Source: Neoarius graeffei (Eukaryota; Chordata; Actinopteri; Siluriformes; Ariidae). Taken from it: DNA of 64,000 nt. The stretch lies in NCBI RefSeq assembly GCF_027579695.1, contig NC_083577.1, forward strand, positions 43,378,198 through 43,442,197, read 5' to 3'. Shown here piece after piece: positions 1 through 10,934 of the stretch; within the stretch, counting starts at the first letter, position 1; each line of letters begins with the position of its first letter. The position numbers and the translations under genes are program-made. Under the pieces are notes generated by a model. That model did no database searches. It was not told the DNA's origin and saw only the letters and a program-made list of their open reading frames with translations.

Positions 1-294
1 TGCTACAGAAAACGGACCTAACTTCCATAAGTCATTACTTTTAAACTATTCATGCAAGATACATGAAATTTTCAAGGATTGTTCTTCAATGCCAGACGCC
101 TTTAAATACTAAAATAGAAAGTTCACAGTTCAATATTTGCCAAGTTATGGCTTGCTGAAAGTCATAAAAAAATTTCTTCTATCGTGCTTTGGAGCAACTT
201 TGACCCCCCATATCTCCACATTAAAGCACACCAGATCTTTCAAATTTTCTTATTTATTACTCATGTTATTGTACTCTTTAGGCAACTAGGTATG

Positions 295-1776
295 CAGGGC
301 TCGAAATTAACTTTTTTTCTTTGTGTCCCCCAGTGGTCCCGAATTATGTGTTGTATTGTCCCGAATGGAAGCAATAGTGTCCCCATTTTTTTCCTCTCTG
401 AAATAACCAGTGGTTAATATTATCATATGAAGTTACTATTATATTTGTAACTATACGATTTTGAACCCTTTATATCATTTTTACAATAAGTCACAAAACA
501 CAAGTGACACATGTCCAATACATCATCTACTTCAAAATTACAGTTATTGCATTCTCAGTTTATTAAACTTTGGTGATCTCACTGTATGAATAGATACCCG
601 TTTATTTAAAGGGGGCCAACTAGCTCATTCAGAAAATGTTTCAACTCACTACATCTGCAGTACACTTTAGCTGAAAATAAGACCCCTTTTATGTTTGTTT
701 CATCTACTTATACCTTGAATATCTGTTGGCATATATAAGGCCAACTTATCATTTTCACCATTACCGTTATCCATTTTTATGTAATATACCTGTTGCCCCA
801 TTCAGAGATGTTTTGAAAGCCATCAGCCATAACCATCAATGGATGAAATGCACACCCATGTTGCAAGCAGTACAATAGAAGGTTTGACCCAAAAAACGAA
901 ATATTTTAATCCAGTCTACAGTGTAAAATAAAGGAAAAACGCCATCCAATCATATCGAGGTACCACCTCAAAATGATTGGATACTGACACGTCAATCAGA
1001 CTGAAGCCCGCGAGCAGCCCGCCCTTCTGTGTGTGTGTGTGAGAGCGAGCAGTGTCACACAGAGCGCAGGATTCTCTCAGTGCGCTCCTTCCAAACAACG
1101 GGGATTTACACGAAAACGGAAGGAGATATTCACAAAATTCTTTCACAGTGAGCGCCACAAGGCTCTCCTGAACACACGGATGTAATTTTTTTGTCTGTAG
1201 TGTAAAAAATGAGGTCACTAGAGCGAGTTAAAAACGAGTGACTTTTCTGCCACGTTTATAATGGGAGTCTATGAGGCTGCGCGGCTGTGCTCTCGTTACT
1301 TTCAGGCTTCTCATTCAAAAACAGTAAATCCTATCGCTCAGGTAGACACATTGTGTGAATCAGGACAAGTGTGGCGACTACTTTTGAGAAAATTGTGTGT
1401 GTGGAGTGAAAATTGGGGCTGAAAACACAGTTTAAATGAGAGAGTTTGAGCTATTTTTCCAAGCTCTTTACACTCTAACTTAACGAGCTCCACTAGCGTG
1501 TAACGCAATAGACACCCATTATAAAGCCGGGCTTTCTCAGGCTTTATAAGGGGGGGTGGAGACGCGGGGGGGGGGGGGGGGGGGTGTTTCTTTTCAAAAT
1601 ATGGCTTGCGGGAACCGTTATTCCAAAATCTTGTACTGCACCTTTAATGTAGAACTTTTTTTCTAGATCTATTTTTTTCCATTGTCCCGGGATTGTCCCA
1701 GATATGATAATTTTGTGTCCCGATGACATTTTTTATGGTCCCCGGGACATCGGGACACCGTTAGTTTCGAGCGCTG
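295..1776. mobile_element. hAT-like non-autonomous element with 8-bp target duplication
   Basis: The ends are CAGGGCTCGAAA and TTTCGAGCGCTG, flanked on both sides by TAGGTATG (287-294 and 1777-1784). An 8-bp duplication is the hAT hallmark. It lies inside the left arm of the large inverted-repeat element, and the right arm shows the empty site. It holds a 20-base G run at about 1565 and a stretch (about 1090-1540) that recurs inverted at about 59455-59870. No coding frame of note is present. Confidence 0.8.
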
Positions 1777-2087
1777 TAGGTATGTGTTCAAAAGAAATCA
1801 AACTTTCTGATTTATTAGGCTTTAAAAATTAAAAAAAACATTTTGCACCTATAATTCAAATGCATATTACAAACGTATGACAAGGTCTACCATAAAAACA
1901 ATTATACCACTGGAAAGAGCTTGTTCTGATTAGCAAATGCACAAAATATGAAGCTGGTACCCTAAACCAAACTATAAATATTAAGGTATCAAGTACAGCA
2001 TGTTTTATGATAGACGAAAATGCTGTTTTACGGCACAATACAATTACAAACCTAAAGTGTAGGAAAAATAACTACCTTAAAAATACT

Positions 2088-3164
2088 TTATTTGAAGAGC
2101 TTAAACAGTGTATTGATTTGCTTTTCCACATCAGATGGAAGTTTATACTGCCTGCCAGTTGATGTAAGTGGGGCATCAATGATTTTCATGACATGCACCA
2201 GAGGGACCCAACAGTTATCCTCTCTCCTGGGCCAGCTGTAAGTCTGAGAGGGACCATGAGGATGCATAAATGTTACTTGTACATCTTGTTCCTCCTCTGA
2301 TAACGCACGAATGTTGCCTATCCACCACTGTCTGTCATACAAACATACAACATATTTACCAGGAATTGTATCTGCCAGAGAGACTGCTGATTTAACAGGG
2401 GTTTTATGCATTACTTGTGGCCGATTCCCACTCATATCCACAATGAAGCTAGGACCACCTGACACCCTGCTGACCTGCAGCAGGTTGGACATGATTGGAA
2501 CGAATGAGTGGTTGTCTCTTGTTCCAGGAATAGTAGCTGACCTTGAAAATCTTGTCTCCAATGCTTTACCACTCTCCATAACTTCCCCTGTACCAACCCA
2601 GATGAAATGGATGTTCTTGATGTGTTTTTCTGCCCACAAAAACAGATCAGATGGGGTTAGTATGTGATCACTCGTGACTGCCTGTAAGCTAGCTCGAGCT
2701 GCTGACCGCTTTACAGTGCCTCCAATACCATCACAGGGTGATTTACCGTGAGAAGTGGCAAAGAAATGCCATTCTGCCAAAAGTCCAAAATCGTCTGCAT
2801 GCTTTATTAGATTTGTGAAGTTTTTGTATTGTGCTGCTGATCCATCACTGAAGTAAATTACCTTTTTCAGCTGGGGATGTAAATGACATACATATGGTAA
2901 AACCTTTTTTAAGAATGCATGCACGGCCACTGTATCATGCTTAAGGCAGTCACTTATTATGCAGATAAAGATGCATTTCGTTACTTTTGTACCATCTTCA
3001 TTCTTTGCTCTAATGTACACTGCAAATGGATGAAGAGTACATTGGCTGTTGTCCCAGTGGTATCCCTGGGCAGAATCCTGTGGTTTTTCAGTTTTTATGC
3101 ATCTCTGGATGCATCCAAGTAGATTATATGCCTTAAAACAGCATTTCCGTCTATCGTAAAACAT
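2088..3164 (-). CDS. Transposase-like protein of the large inverted-repeat element
   Basis: This is an uninterrupted 358-aa frame. It carries FSDGSAAQYKN at about residues 106-116 and HFFATSHGKSPCDGIGGTVK at about 133-152. The C-terminal part has WWIG, FMHPHGP and CWVP motifs, which look like a small Tudor/Agenet-like fold. From memory, proteins with this FSDG...HGKSPCDG signature recur in many fish and invertebrate genomes inside transposons, but I cannot assign a superfamily. The acidic residues around SDG would fit an RNase H-like (DDE) core; that is inference. The first residues (MFYDRRKCC) are encoded within the inverted repeat itself. It may lack an N-terminal DNA-binding part, so the complete protein could be longer or spliced. 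Confidence 0.65.
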   Translation of the reverse strand: MFYDRRKCCFKAYNLLGCIQRCIKTEKPQDSAQGYHWDNSQCTLHPFAVYIRAKNEDGTKVTKCIFICIISDCLKHDTVAVHAFLKKVLPYVCHLHPQLKKVIYFSDGSAAQYKNFTNLIKHADDFGLLAEWHFFATSHGKSPCDGIGGTVKRSAARASLQAVTSDHILTPSDLFLWAEKHIKNIHFIWVGTGEVMESGKALETRFSRSATIPGTRDNHSFVPIMSNLLQVSRVSGGPSFIVDMSGNRPQVMHKTPVKSAVSLADTIPGKYVVCLYDRQWWIGNIRALSEEEQDVQVTFMHPHGPSQTYSWPRREDNCWVPLVHVMKIIDAPLTSTGRQYKLPSDVEKQINTLFKLFK

Positions 3165-3947
3165 GCCATATTTGATACCTTAATATTTATAGTTTGGTTT
3201 AGGGTACCAACTTCATATTTTGTGCATTTGCTAATCAAAACAAGCTCTTTCCAGTGGTATAATTGTTTTTATGGTAGGCCTTGTCATACATTTGTAATAT
3301 GCATTTGAATTATAGGCACAACATGTTTTTTTTTTTTTTAAAGCCTAATAAATCAGAAAGTTTGATTTCTTTTGAACACATACCTAGTTGCCTAAAGAGT
3401 ACAATAACATGAGTAATAAATAAGAAAATTTGAAAGATCTGGTGTGCTTTAATGTGGAGATATGGGGTGTCAAATTTGCTCCAAAGCACGATAGAAGACA
3501 TTTTTTAAAGATTTTTAGCAAGCCATAACTTGGCAAATATTGAACTGTGAACTTTCTATTTTAGTATTTAAAGGCGTCTGGCATTGAAGAACAATCCTTG
3601 AAAATTTCATGTATCTTGCATGAATAGTTTAAAAGTAATGACTTATGGAAGTTAGGTCCATTTTCTGTAGCACGCGTTTCAACAGTGAAATTGGGCCCAC
3701 GCCCCTTTTTTTAAGACCCTATATCTCAGGAACTAATGAAGGTACAAGCCTAAAATTTTGTACACTATTTATTGGGCACACTGACAATATTTCCAGAAAG
3801 TATGAAGTAAATCTGAGATGGTCAGTGGCGAACATTTTTCTAAATCTGGTGATTTGGGGCGGAATTACCCCAACAACACATTTGAGACGCCATCATCCGA
3901 GTGTTTTGGCTGTTTCGTCGTGCAGTGCTGTTAATAACAAAACCCCC

Positions 3948-4283
3948 ATGGAATTACAACAGACTGTGCAACAAACGAGCAGTCTACATATTTCACATTC
4001 TGCGCTGAAACAACAAACTATAAATAATGCATTTTCTAGTACCAAGAAATACCAGAGTACATCTGAAAAAGCGCAACGAATCACTTCTAAAATAGTAAGA
4101 TTCATCGTGAAAGACACGAGGCCATACAGCATGGTGGAATCCAAGGAGTTCAGGGAAATGCTGGCTGAATGTGAGCCCTGGTATCAACTGCCATCTAGAA
4201 AAACTCTCTCAGAGGTGGTTATTCCCAAAATGTATTCCCAAGTTTATGAAGAAGTTAAAAGCAGCTTACAACATGCTGAATTG
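3948..4283 (+). pseudogene. ZBED/hAT transposase fragment (one exon-like piece)
   Basis: The frame contains RPYSMVESKEFREMLAECEP and the segment WYQLPSRKTLSEVVIPKMY, typical of ZBED1-like hAT (Ac-type) transposases just before the catalytic core. It ends at a good donor (GTAAGG at 4284). No downstream catalytic part is visible nearby, so this is an isolated relic. The same strand frame extends upstream without homology. It lies inside pou2f1 intron 1, on the opposite strand. Confidence 0.6.
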
Positions 4284-5039
4284 GTAAGGAATTTGTTTTA
4301 CTGCAAGCACAATCTGTTAATCACAGTAACACATGTATGCATAAATTACTTATTTTATCTGATTCTGATTTATTTTCTTGAATTAATTTGACCGTCAATA
4401 GGTAACTCGAATAAAACTTAAAACAAGTTGTGTTTTAAACAGCATAACATTGCATTTCATTATGTGGTAGAATATATAAATCATAATAAAATCAGTAACT
4501 TAAGTATGCTGAAGCCCAGTGTGAAGTTGACTTTATCTAGGGTAGGACATTATTAATATTAGACAATCTTATGGCTGGAAGTGACAGCCTTTTACTCGTG
4601 TTTTTCCATTCTTTACAAAAAGCTGCCAGATGTGTTGTGATTTTTTTCCTCTCTATGCTCAAACATTACAGTGTTTGTCTAACATTATTTTTTTATTATT
4701 CAAATTTGTGTAGATTGACTACATTGTAATTTATTTTACACACAGGCTATTTAGCAAACTTCTAGTACATGTAACTAGTTAAATAGTTAATAAATCACAT
4801 TTGTTTAATAATTATTACGTTTGTTGCCTTACATAAATAATGATTTTGATTAAAGAAATGCCATTCTTACACTACAATATCGCGATACAAAAATTCTCGC
4901 GATACACAGTCGTGATGACAACAACATGCTAATTTAAGCTCGTAGCCTGCTGGCGCTTGAGTTTAGAGATTTGTGTAATAATTTGAGGATAAAATAGACT
5001 CCCCCCACGATTTTAAAAGATTCATTTGCTACTTGTTTC
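4284..5039. other. Gene-free AT-rich stretch in pou2f1 intron 1
   Basis: No coding frame, tRNA or clear terminal inverted repeat is seen. A short stretch at about 4875-4915 has repeated TCGCGATA-like words resembling ends of hAT elements, but no partner end is found. Confidence 0.4.
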
Positions 5040-6485
5040 AGAAATCCTCCATTGTGCCTTCAAATGCTGTCTTTTCAGAAAGCTGCTCTGAGCCGAACAA
5101 ACACTAATTTGCTGTGAAACATGTTCTAGCATGTTTAAGCCTAAACTGTGCTGTGTAGAAAATAACAGAGTGCAAAGAACTGTAAAAGTAGCTTCTTCCC
5201 GTCTCCTCTAGGCGCTTTTTCTTTTACACCTCCCAAAATTAGACTTTCTAATGAGGCGCTGTGCTAATGAAGCTAAGCTTTATGCATTCTGTCATGGTAA
5301 ACAAACGCCTCCCCTTGGCGGCACAAACCGCCCGCTTTAAACACACAAAATAACCTGGAGAGCTTTTAATTATGATTGATTTGTTTATTTACATTTTTTG
5401 TACCACAAAAAAAAACAGCACTGAGAATCATCCCATACAGCACTGGAAAATAAAAAAGTGGATTTTTTTGACCGTGAAAGGGCTTTAACGGGCCTGATTT
5501 AAATCAATTCAAAAACGCTAGCCGGCCTGCTAAATATGCAGCAGGGAGAACAGCTGCGCATAAACACAGCCTCCAGTACCGCTGCTCAGCTCAGCTCACT
5601 AACGTTAATAACCGAGCGATTAAAATATCTACAGCAAGCTGAAAGCATTGTTATTCTTACAGGGATATGAAAATAGCTGAATTACCTATAACTGGGTGTT
5701 TTTATTAAACTATTTCCAGGCCTGCCCATACATATCTGTTATGAATGAATGAATGAATGAATGAATGAATGATCATTAAAAAAACCCCGCAACACAGACA
5801 CCGCCGCTCAGGGAAACATGTCGGTGTTTGTGTGTCAGGCTGTATTGCCGGTGATGTGACTCGTGTGTAACCCGGGATGCTCTTTGTACACCACAGTGAT
5901 AGAATATGCTGAAGAGAGGAGCGCGTTCTGCTCCACCAGGCCCGCATGAATAACGCACGAGAGGGGCTGCGAGCGCGAGCGCGCGCGCACTCATACACGC
6001 GCACACGCAGACCCATACACAAAGGCAGCAGAATGGACACTATAAAAATCACGCTGCTGCGCTAAAGCCATTAGTCACAACCTCGCACCAAAACACCCAT
6101 CCTCTACTCCACTCCACTCCCAGAAAGGCAGAGTAGACACTTTGACTAAACATACTATCTGCGCAGTCGTCCGCTGATTGCGGCTGAATGAATATGCAAA
6201 CCTTTCGGCGCAGTACAAGAATCATACACAAAGCACTTCTATTAGCATTAGCCTGTTAGCACTCCGGCCAGCTACTTATAACAGTGAAATTCTACAGGCT
6301 CCAGTGACACAGAAGTAGCCTATGTGCTCTGAATGATGTCGCCGATTACTAATAAAATATGCTAAATCGTATTTGCACAGCGGCGTTATGAATATGTAAT
6401 ACACTAAGCCCGGCTCTAATCACACAAAGGACGCATTTTGGCTTTAATCTAAGGCGACCGTGGCAGCGCAAAGCCCCGTTTCAGC

Positions 6486-6516
<31 letters not shown>

Positions 6517-6850
6517 TGTCTCACACATACACACTGAATTAATCCGCCGATATGCTGCACAAAATAAGCCGCTGCAGATGTCTCAAAGCGGCTACGGCCT
6601 TCAACGCCTCTTGTTTACGCTCTTCCTTCGTACTTATCTGGCTTGAGAGAAAGAGTGTTTGAATATGAATATGAATATGTAAAATGCAGTAATGATTACC
6701 TGGTCCTGAACTCTCATCTTGACTCGCTGCTCCTCCGTCCGCCATTTTGAATATTTACGGTGAAATCCCAACCCTACACAAACACAATCCAGTATAGCGC
6801 CCCATTGAAGCAGAGCGACTCGCTTCGCATTTGTCATTATATTCAAACAC
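5040..6850 (-). promoter_or_regulatory. pou2f1: Likely pou2f1 promoter, 5' UTR and proximal intron 1
   Basis: The sequence around the pou2f1 start exon is much richer in CpG and GC than its surroundings, including a run of GCGC words at about 5960-6010, a CT microsatellite at 6487-6512 and a GAAT repeat at 5741-5772. The region on the high-coordinate side of 6745 should hold the 5' UTR and promoter. The part below 6699 is the start of intron 1. No TATA box is obvious, which is usual for such housekeeping-type promoters. Exact transcription starts cannot be told from sequence. Confidence 0.5.
6700..6745 (-). CDS. pou2f1: pou2f1 (Oct-1) first coding exon, partial gene
   Basis: Read on the minus strand this encodes MADGGAASQDESSGP plus one base, followed by the donor GTAATC. 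The first 13 residues match the N terminus of vertebrate POU2F1 as I remember it. The start codon sits in GGCGG-rich context. POU2F1 is a widely expressed transcription factor that binds octamer sites with a bipartite POU domain; those exons lie left of the window. The exon ends in phase 1. Neighbourhood supports the call: POU2F1 lies close to GPA33 and ILDR2 in human 1q24, on the opposite strand to both, as here. Confidence 0.85.
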
Positions 6851-7050
6851 CACGGGGAATTTCCTCAGCTACCACGGTTAATATTTTATAAAGTTTCAGC
6901 TCGCCTTTTCGGTACCATGACAGGCGAAAGGAGTGAAGATTCACAGCAAATGGCTGCTGTAAAAAGTTACCAGCTCACAGGCAGCTATTGTAGGCTTTCT
7001 AAGCCTCTACGGAAGTAATTCATTAGACATGACTGTCAGAAATCATCCAT

Positions 7051-7051
7051 A

Positions 7052-7100
<49 letters not shown>
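7051..7100. repeat. (ATT)n microsatellite
   Basis: About 16 perfect ATT units, just upstream of the SINE cluster. Confidence 0.9.
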
Positions 7101-7102
<2 letters not shown>

Positions 7103-7364
7103 TAATCAAGGATGTGATTAATTTATTTACTTTCGGAATTAGGTTATTGAGCTGAATAGACTCGACAAGGGGTTCACAAACAAAAATCACAACATTCAGC
7201 CATTCAAACAACAGGTTCATTATTTAAATGTGTACAGTAACGTTTTTACTGGCTGCTGGATTTTCTGTCTCCCCACGGGTTTCCTCTGGATTCTCCAGTT
7301 TTCTCCTATCCCCAAAAACATGCCAAGGTGTTCTGGCTAACACCCTAAGTGCAACTGAGTGTTG

Positions 7365-7680
7365 GGCGGCATGGTAGTGTAGTGGTCACAGCAAGAAGGT
7401 TCTGGGTTCGAACCCAGCATTCTGTGTGGAGTTTGCATGTTCTCCCCGTGTCCGCGTGGGTTTCCTCCGGGTGCTCCGTTTTCCCCCACAGTCTAAAGAC
7501 ATGCAGTTAGGTTAATATTGGACGGCTGTGGGCCGAGGTGCCCTTGAGCGAGGCACCTAACACCCAACTACTCCCCGGGCGCTGTTAGCATGGGCATGTG
7601 TGTGTTCACTGCTTCAGATGGGTTAAATGCAGAGAGGAAATTTCACAAGTGTGTGATGAATAAAGTTGTGCTTTCTTTCT
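7365..7680 (+). repeat. tRNA-derived SINE, GGTTAAATGCAGAG-tail type
   Basis: The tRNA-like head (GGCGGCATGGTAGTGTAGTG, with B box GGTTCGAACCC) is followed by the shared SINE body. The 3' part differs from the other copies: it has GAGCGAGGCACCTAACACCC, then GGTTAAATGCAGAG and a CTTT-rich end. The A-to-B region is shortened compared with the other copies. Confidence 0.75.
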
Positions 7681-7709
7681 TTTCTTTTCTTTCTTTAACT
7701 ATGCATGCA

Positions 7710-8104
7710 GGCGGCATGGTGGTGTAGTGGTTAGCGCTGTCGCCTCACAGCAAGAAGGTCCGGGTTCGAGCCCCGTGGCCGATGAGGGCCTTTCTGTGCA
7801 GAGTTTGCATGTTCTCCCCGTGTCCGCGTGGGTTTCCTCCGGGTGCTCCGGTTTCCCCCACAGTCCAAAGACATGCAGGTTAGGTTAACTGGTGACTCTA
7901 AATTGACCGTAGGTGTGAATGTGAGCGTGAATGGTTGTCTGTGTCTATGTGTCAGCCCTGTGATGACCTGGCGACTTGTCCAGGGTGTACCCTGCCTTTC
8001 GCCCATAGTCAGCTGGGATAGGCTCCAGCTTGCCTGCGACCCTGTAGAACAGGATAAAGCGGCTACAGATAATGAGATGAGATGAGATGAGATGAGATGA
8101 GATG
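7710..8104 (+). repeat. tRNA-derived SINE, (GATGA)n-tail type, intact
   Basis: A tRNA-like head with A box TAGTGGTTAGCGC and B box GGTTCGAGCCC is followed by the full body and a GATGA repeat tail. A 13-bp target duplication AACTATGCATGCA flanks it (7697-7709 and 8105-8117). Confidence 0.9.
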
Positions 8105-8235
8105 AACTATGCATGCATGGTGCCCTGTGATGGACTGGCATCTCATCCAGGGTGTATTTCCGCCTCATACCCAGTGTTCCCAGGATGGGTATTAGATCCA
8201 TCTCAACCCTAGCAAGAATAAAGTGGCTACTGAAA

Positions 8236-8620
8236 GTGAGTAAGAGTAATAGTTTGTCTATTTACTGGACCCAGACCTTGTTGTTCCTGACCTTTGAGCA
8301 GACAGAGCTCAATTTTTATCAAAAATTTCATTAGGTTTACTTTGACATTATTCACAAGCCTACTTGTTTTTGAATTATTATGATTCGGATAAAACTTGTT
8401 CAACTAAAGTGAACAGTACAATGGGCTAATAAATATAAGAATGTAATAGTAAATATAATAACTTTGATAATGGTGGGTTGTGATGATTCACAAATGTAAC
8501 ACCACCAACAACAACACCAAAAAATCAGACCCTCTGCCTGTGCTGCGTGCCGTGGGAGTCCCTGAACCAAACCGCTCAATAATGGTTTCAGAACCAAACA
8601 TTATATGCCTCCTTAAATAA
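8236..8620. other. Intergenic DNA without recognisable features
   Basis: Between two SINE insertions; no convincing frame or repeat seen. Confidence 0.4.
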
Positions 8621-8632
8621 TATGACAAACAT

Positions 8633-9003
8633 CCATCCATTATCTATAGCCGCTTATCCTGTCCAACAGGGTCGCAGGCAAGCTGGAGCCTATCCCAGCT
8701 AACTATGGGCGACAGGCAGGGTACACCCTGGACAAGTCACCAGGTCATCACAGGGCTAACACACAGACACAGACAACCATTCACGCTCACATTCACACTT
8801 ACGGTCAATTTAGAGCCACCAGTTAACCTAACCTGCATGCCTTTGGACTGTGGGGGAAATCGGAGCACCCAGAGGAAACCCACGTGGACACGGGGAGAAC
8901 ATGCAAACTCCACACAGAACGGCCCTCGCCGGCCGCTGGGCTCGAACCCAGGACCTTCTTGCTGTGAGGCAACAGTGCTAACCACTACACCACCATGCCG
9001 CCC
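8633..9003 (-). repeat. tRNA-derived SINE (minus strand)
   Basis: Full-length copy of the same family, ending on the plus strand at ACCACCATGCCGCC. The 12-bp duplication TATGACAAACAT lies at 8621-8632 and 9004-9015. Confidence 0.9.
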
Positions 9004-9015
9004 TATGACAAACAT

Positions 9016-10882
9016 TATTTACATTAAAAATAATCTATTTTGGATAATACTGAATATTTTGTGGTGGTGGTGGTGGTTACCTGTCTGGTTATGTAAACTA
9101 AGATGTGATGAAATCTTTAGATTCCTACAGGTCTCTCAGTTGGTTTGTAATATCCATCCTGTACTCAGACACTCATTCGGATACAGTATACAATCTCAGA
9201 AATAAAGGTACCAAACTGTAGTTTTCCTTGTTGCTGGCATGGAACAGTATATATTGTGAACCTTTAGTATATATATATATTTCATCTGGGAACATGAATA
9301 TAGTATACAATATATTAAAAATAATTTAAGGTACATAGTTACATCATGAGGACCATAGATATACGTTTAAAGGCTAATTAAAGGTACACCACATGCACCT
9401 TCCAAGATAAAAGATGGTATCCTTGATGGTCACAGTCACAGTTTGATATCTTTATGTCTGAAAGTTTACACTGTAGGCTTATCCTAATCTGAATCAGATT
9501 ATTTTGGGAAATTATAGGTGTATGTATCATTAGCATTCCAAGATAGACTGTAGTCATAAAAGCAATCAAAAATACGAAGTTTCTGATTTGTCAATGATTT
9601 TGGTGTTCAAGTTTGCTTCAGGAAAATTACAGGCTACTTGACTGCCTTCGTCTTGTGGCCAAGGACCGGATATTATCACGTTACCACAAACAAACAAACA
9701 AACAAACAAACAAACAAACAAACAAACAAACAAACAATTAAGCAGGTATGCACCATGCCTAAATGTGTTATTTGAGTAATGATCAGGGTGTGGGAGAGTG
9801 ATAAAAATCCATTGTAAATCTTTGTTTAAACACAATACTAGGTTATCCTTTATCTCACGATAATGGTTTGTCCTTAGCTAATTCATACTTACTTTATTAA
9901 GAGCAAACAACAGGAAGGTTTTTTTTTAATCATTAAACAGTTCACACATGATTAGTTCCTCATGTCCTTTAGTGTTTGTTTTAATAAAGTTTTTAAAACG
10001 TTTGTCCAACAGTGTACTTGCCTGAACTAAACCTGTTTACTTAAGTCATACCTTTACTTCATTCATTATAAAGTCCTTATATAGTTATAATACAGTCCTA
10101 ATCATGTGTTTACAGCATGAAACAAGATCTGCATTTAATAGTACTGTATGTTAAATGCAACCATAAATCTATTCTATCTGAAACATGTTAAATGTTTGAC
10201 TTTCGGCAAAAAAAAAAAAAAATACATTAAAGACCAGTTTCTTAAACAGAGACTAAGTCTGGTAGCCTTTTATAACTGGGTTTATAAAAAAGTTGATGCA
10301 TCAACAATTCTTGACACTAAATCTATATTGCCATCTGCTGGTCACAAGTGGGCATGGCACCATTTACGCCCCTGAAAACAGTGGCCTATTGTAAGTACTC
10401 TGGATTGTTTCCACCACCTGGGGGGTGATAAGAACGAATCCCAAAAATAAACAAATACCAAAACAGGGACAATTAATATTATATCACCAGTCTGAAAGCT
10501 GTTGATTTTTAAGACATTACTACTTTGTGTGATTGTTATGCATAATTATAGGCTAATTGCTTGGTACTTTGAGTGCAGTGCAGATTCAATGCTAAAGCAG
10601 TTGTGTAGTTGTACATGCTTACATCTCTAATGTTTACTTCTATACTTGAGTGGTGAGATAGGACAGTAGAGAACAGATAGCCTAGGTAAGTTCACTGAAA
10701 GTCCAAAGGGTGAAAAGGGTGTGTTTAGTGTGCAGATGGAGCTGTTTTAATCACCACACATATTAACTTAACAGTCATAAGGAAGTGTGCAGACACTAAA
10801 CCAGTATCTGTACTGTTAATTACCTAAAATATATATATAAATTTTAAAAAATCTTTACATTTGATTGGAATAATCAAGTGAA
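9016..10882. other. Region upstream of gpa33
   Basis: Apart from a (CAAA)n microsatellite at 9687-9736 and AT-rich tracts, no gene or mobile element is clear. The last few hundred bases should hold the gpa33 promoter. A TATATATATAAA tract at about 10830-10842 lies about 40 bases before the start codon and could act in initiation, but this is a weak guess. Confidence 0.4.
9687..9736. repeat. (CAAA)n microsatellite
   Basis: About 12 tandem units with no spacers. Confidence 0.9.
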
Positions 10883-10934
10883 ATGGACATATGGAAAGTG
10901 AGAGTTTGTGGAATCAGCATACTGCTGATGTCAG
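10883..10934 (+). CDS. gpa33: gpa33 exon 1 (signal peptide)
   Basis: Encodes MDIWKVRVCGISILLMS, ends in phase 1 before GTAATA, and joins exon 2 to complete the signal peptide. Chosen because length, phase and hydrophobic character all fit. Confidence 0.8.

Larger units (their letters stand above)
1..3875. mobile_element. Large DNA transposon with long inverted repeats (left end outside window)
   Basis: Positions 1-294 plus 1785-2041 form a left arm that is nearly the exact reverse complement of 3126-3671, giving arms of about 550 bp. The arm is split by a hAT insertion at 295-1776. The element probably continues left of the window, because its right side runs on past 3671 to a stretch ending near GGAATTACCCC at about 3875. 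Between the arms sits a minus-strand transposase-like frame (2088-3164). The superfamily is not recognised with confidence. It lies in intron 1 of pou2f1. Confidence 0.75.
7255..8235 (+). repeat. Older SINE-like element split by two younger SINEs
   Basis: 7255-7364 and 8118-8235 look like head and tail of one SINE-type repeat (TCCCCACGGGTTTCCTC at the front, TCATCCAGGGTGTATTTCC at the back). They are separated by two further SINEs at 7365-7680 and 7710-8104. The join is inferred from order and orientation. Confidence 0.5.

Noticed and set aside
1565-1584. G-quadruplex or binding site in a 20-base G run
   Set aside because: Single homopolymer inside a transposon; its length is also unreliable in assemblies.
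5705-6231. Minus-strand frames (115, 76 and 60 aa) in GC-rich DNA
   Set aside because: Low-complexity Arg/Ala-rich translation in the pou2f1 promoter region with no domain, no matching splice sites and overlapping alternatives.
6487-6846. Longer frames over the pou2f1 exon
   Set aside because: Only MADGGAASQDESSGP matches POU2F1; the frame beyond 6700 reads through a good donor into the intron.
7710-7785. tRNA gene
   Set aside because: A and B boxes are present, but they belong to SINE heads with no complete cloverleaf, followed by the SINE body.
7731-9205. Frames such as the 156-aa one at 7731-8201 and the 166-aa one at 8705-9205
   Set aside because: They are translations of SINE sequence and recur wherever the SINE lies (25118, 26015, 46057, 53639).
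9687-9736. CRISPR-like regular repeat
   Set aside because: A plain (CAAA)n microsatellite with no spacers, in a vertebrate genome.
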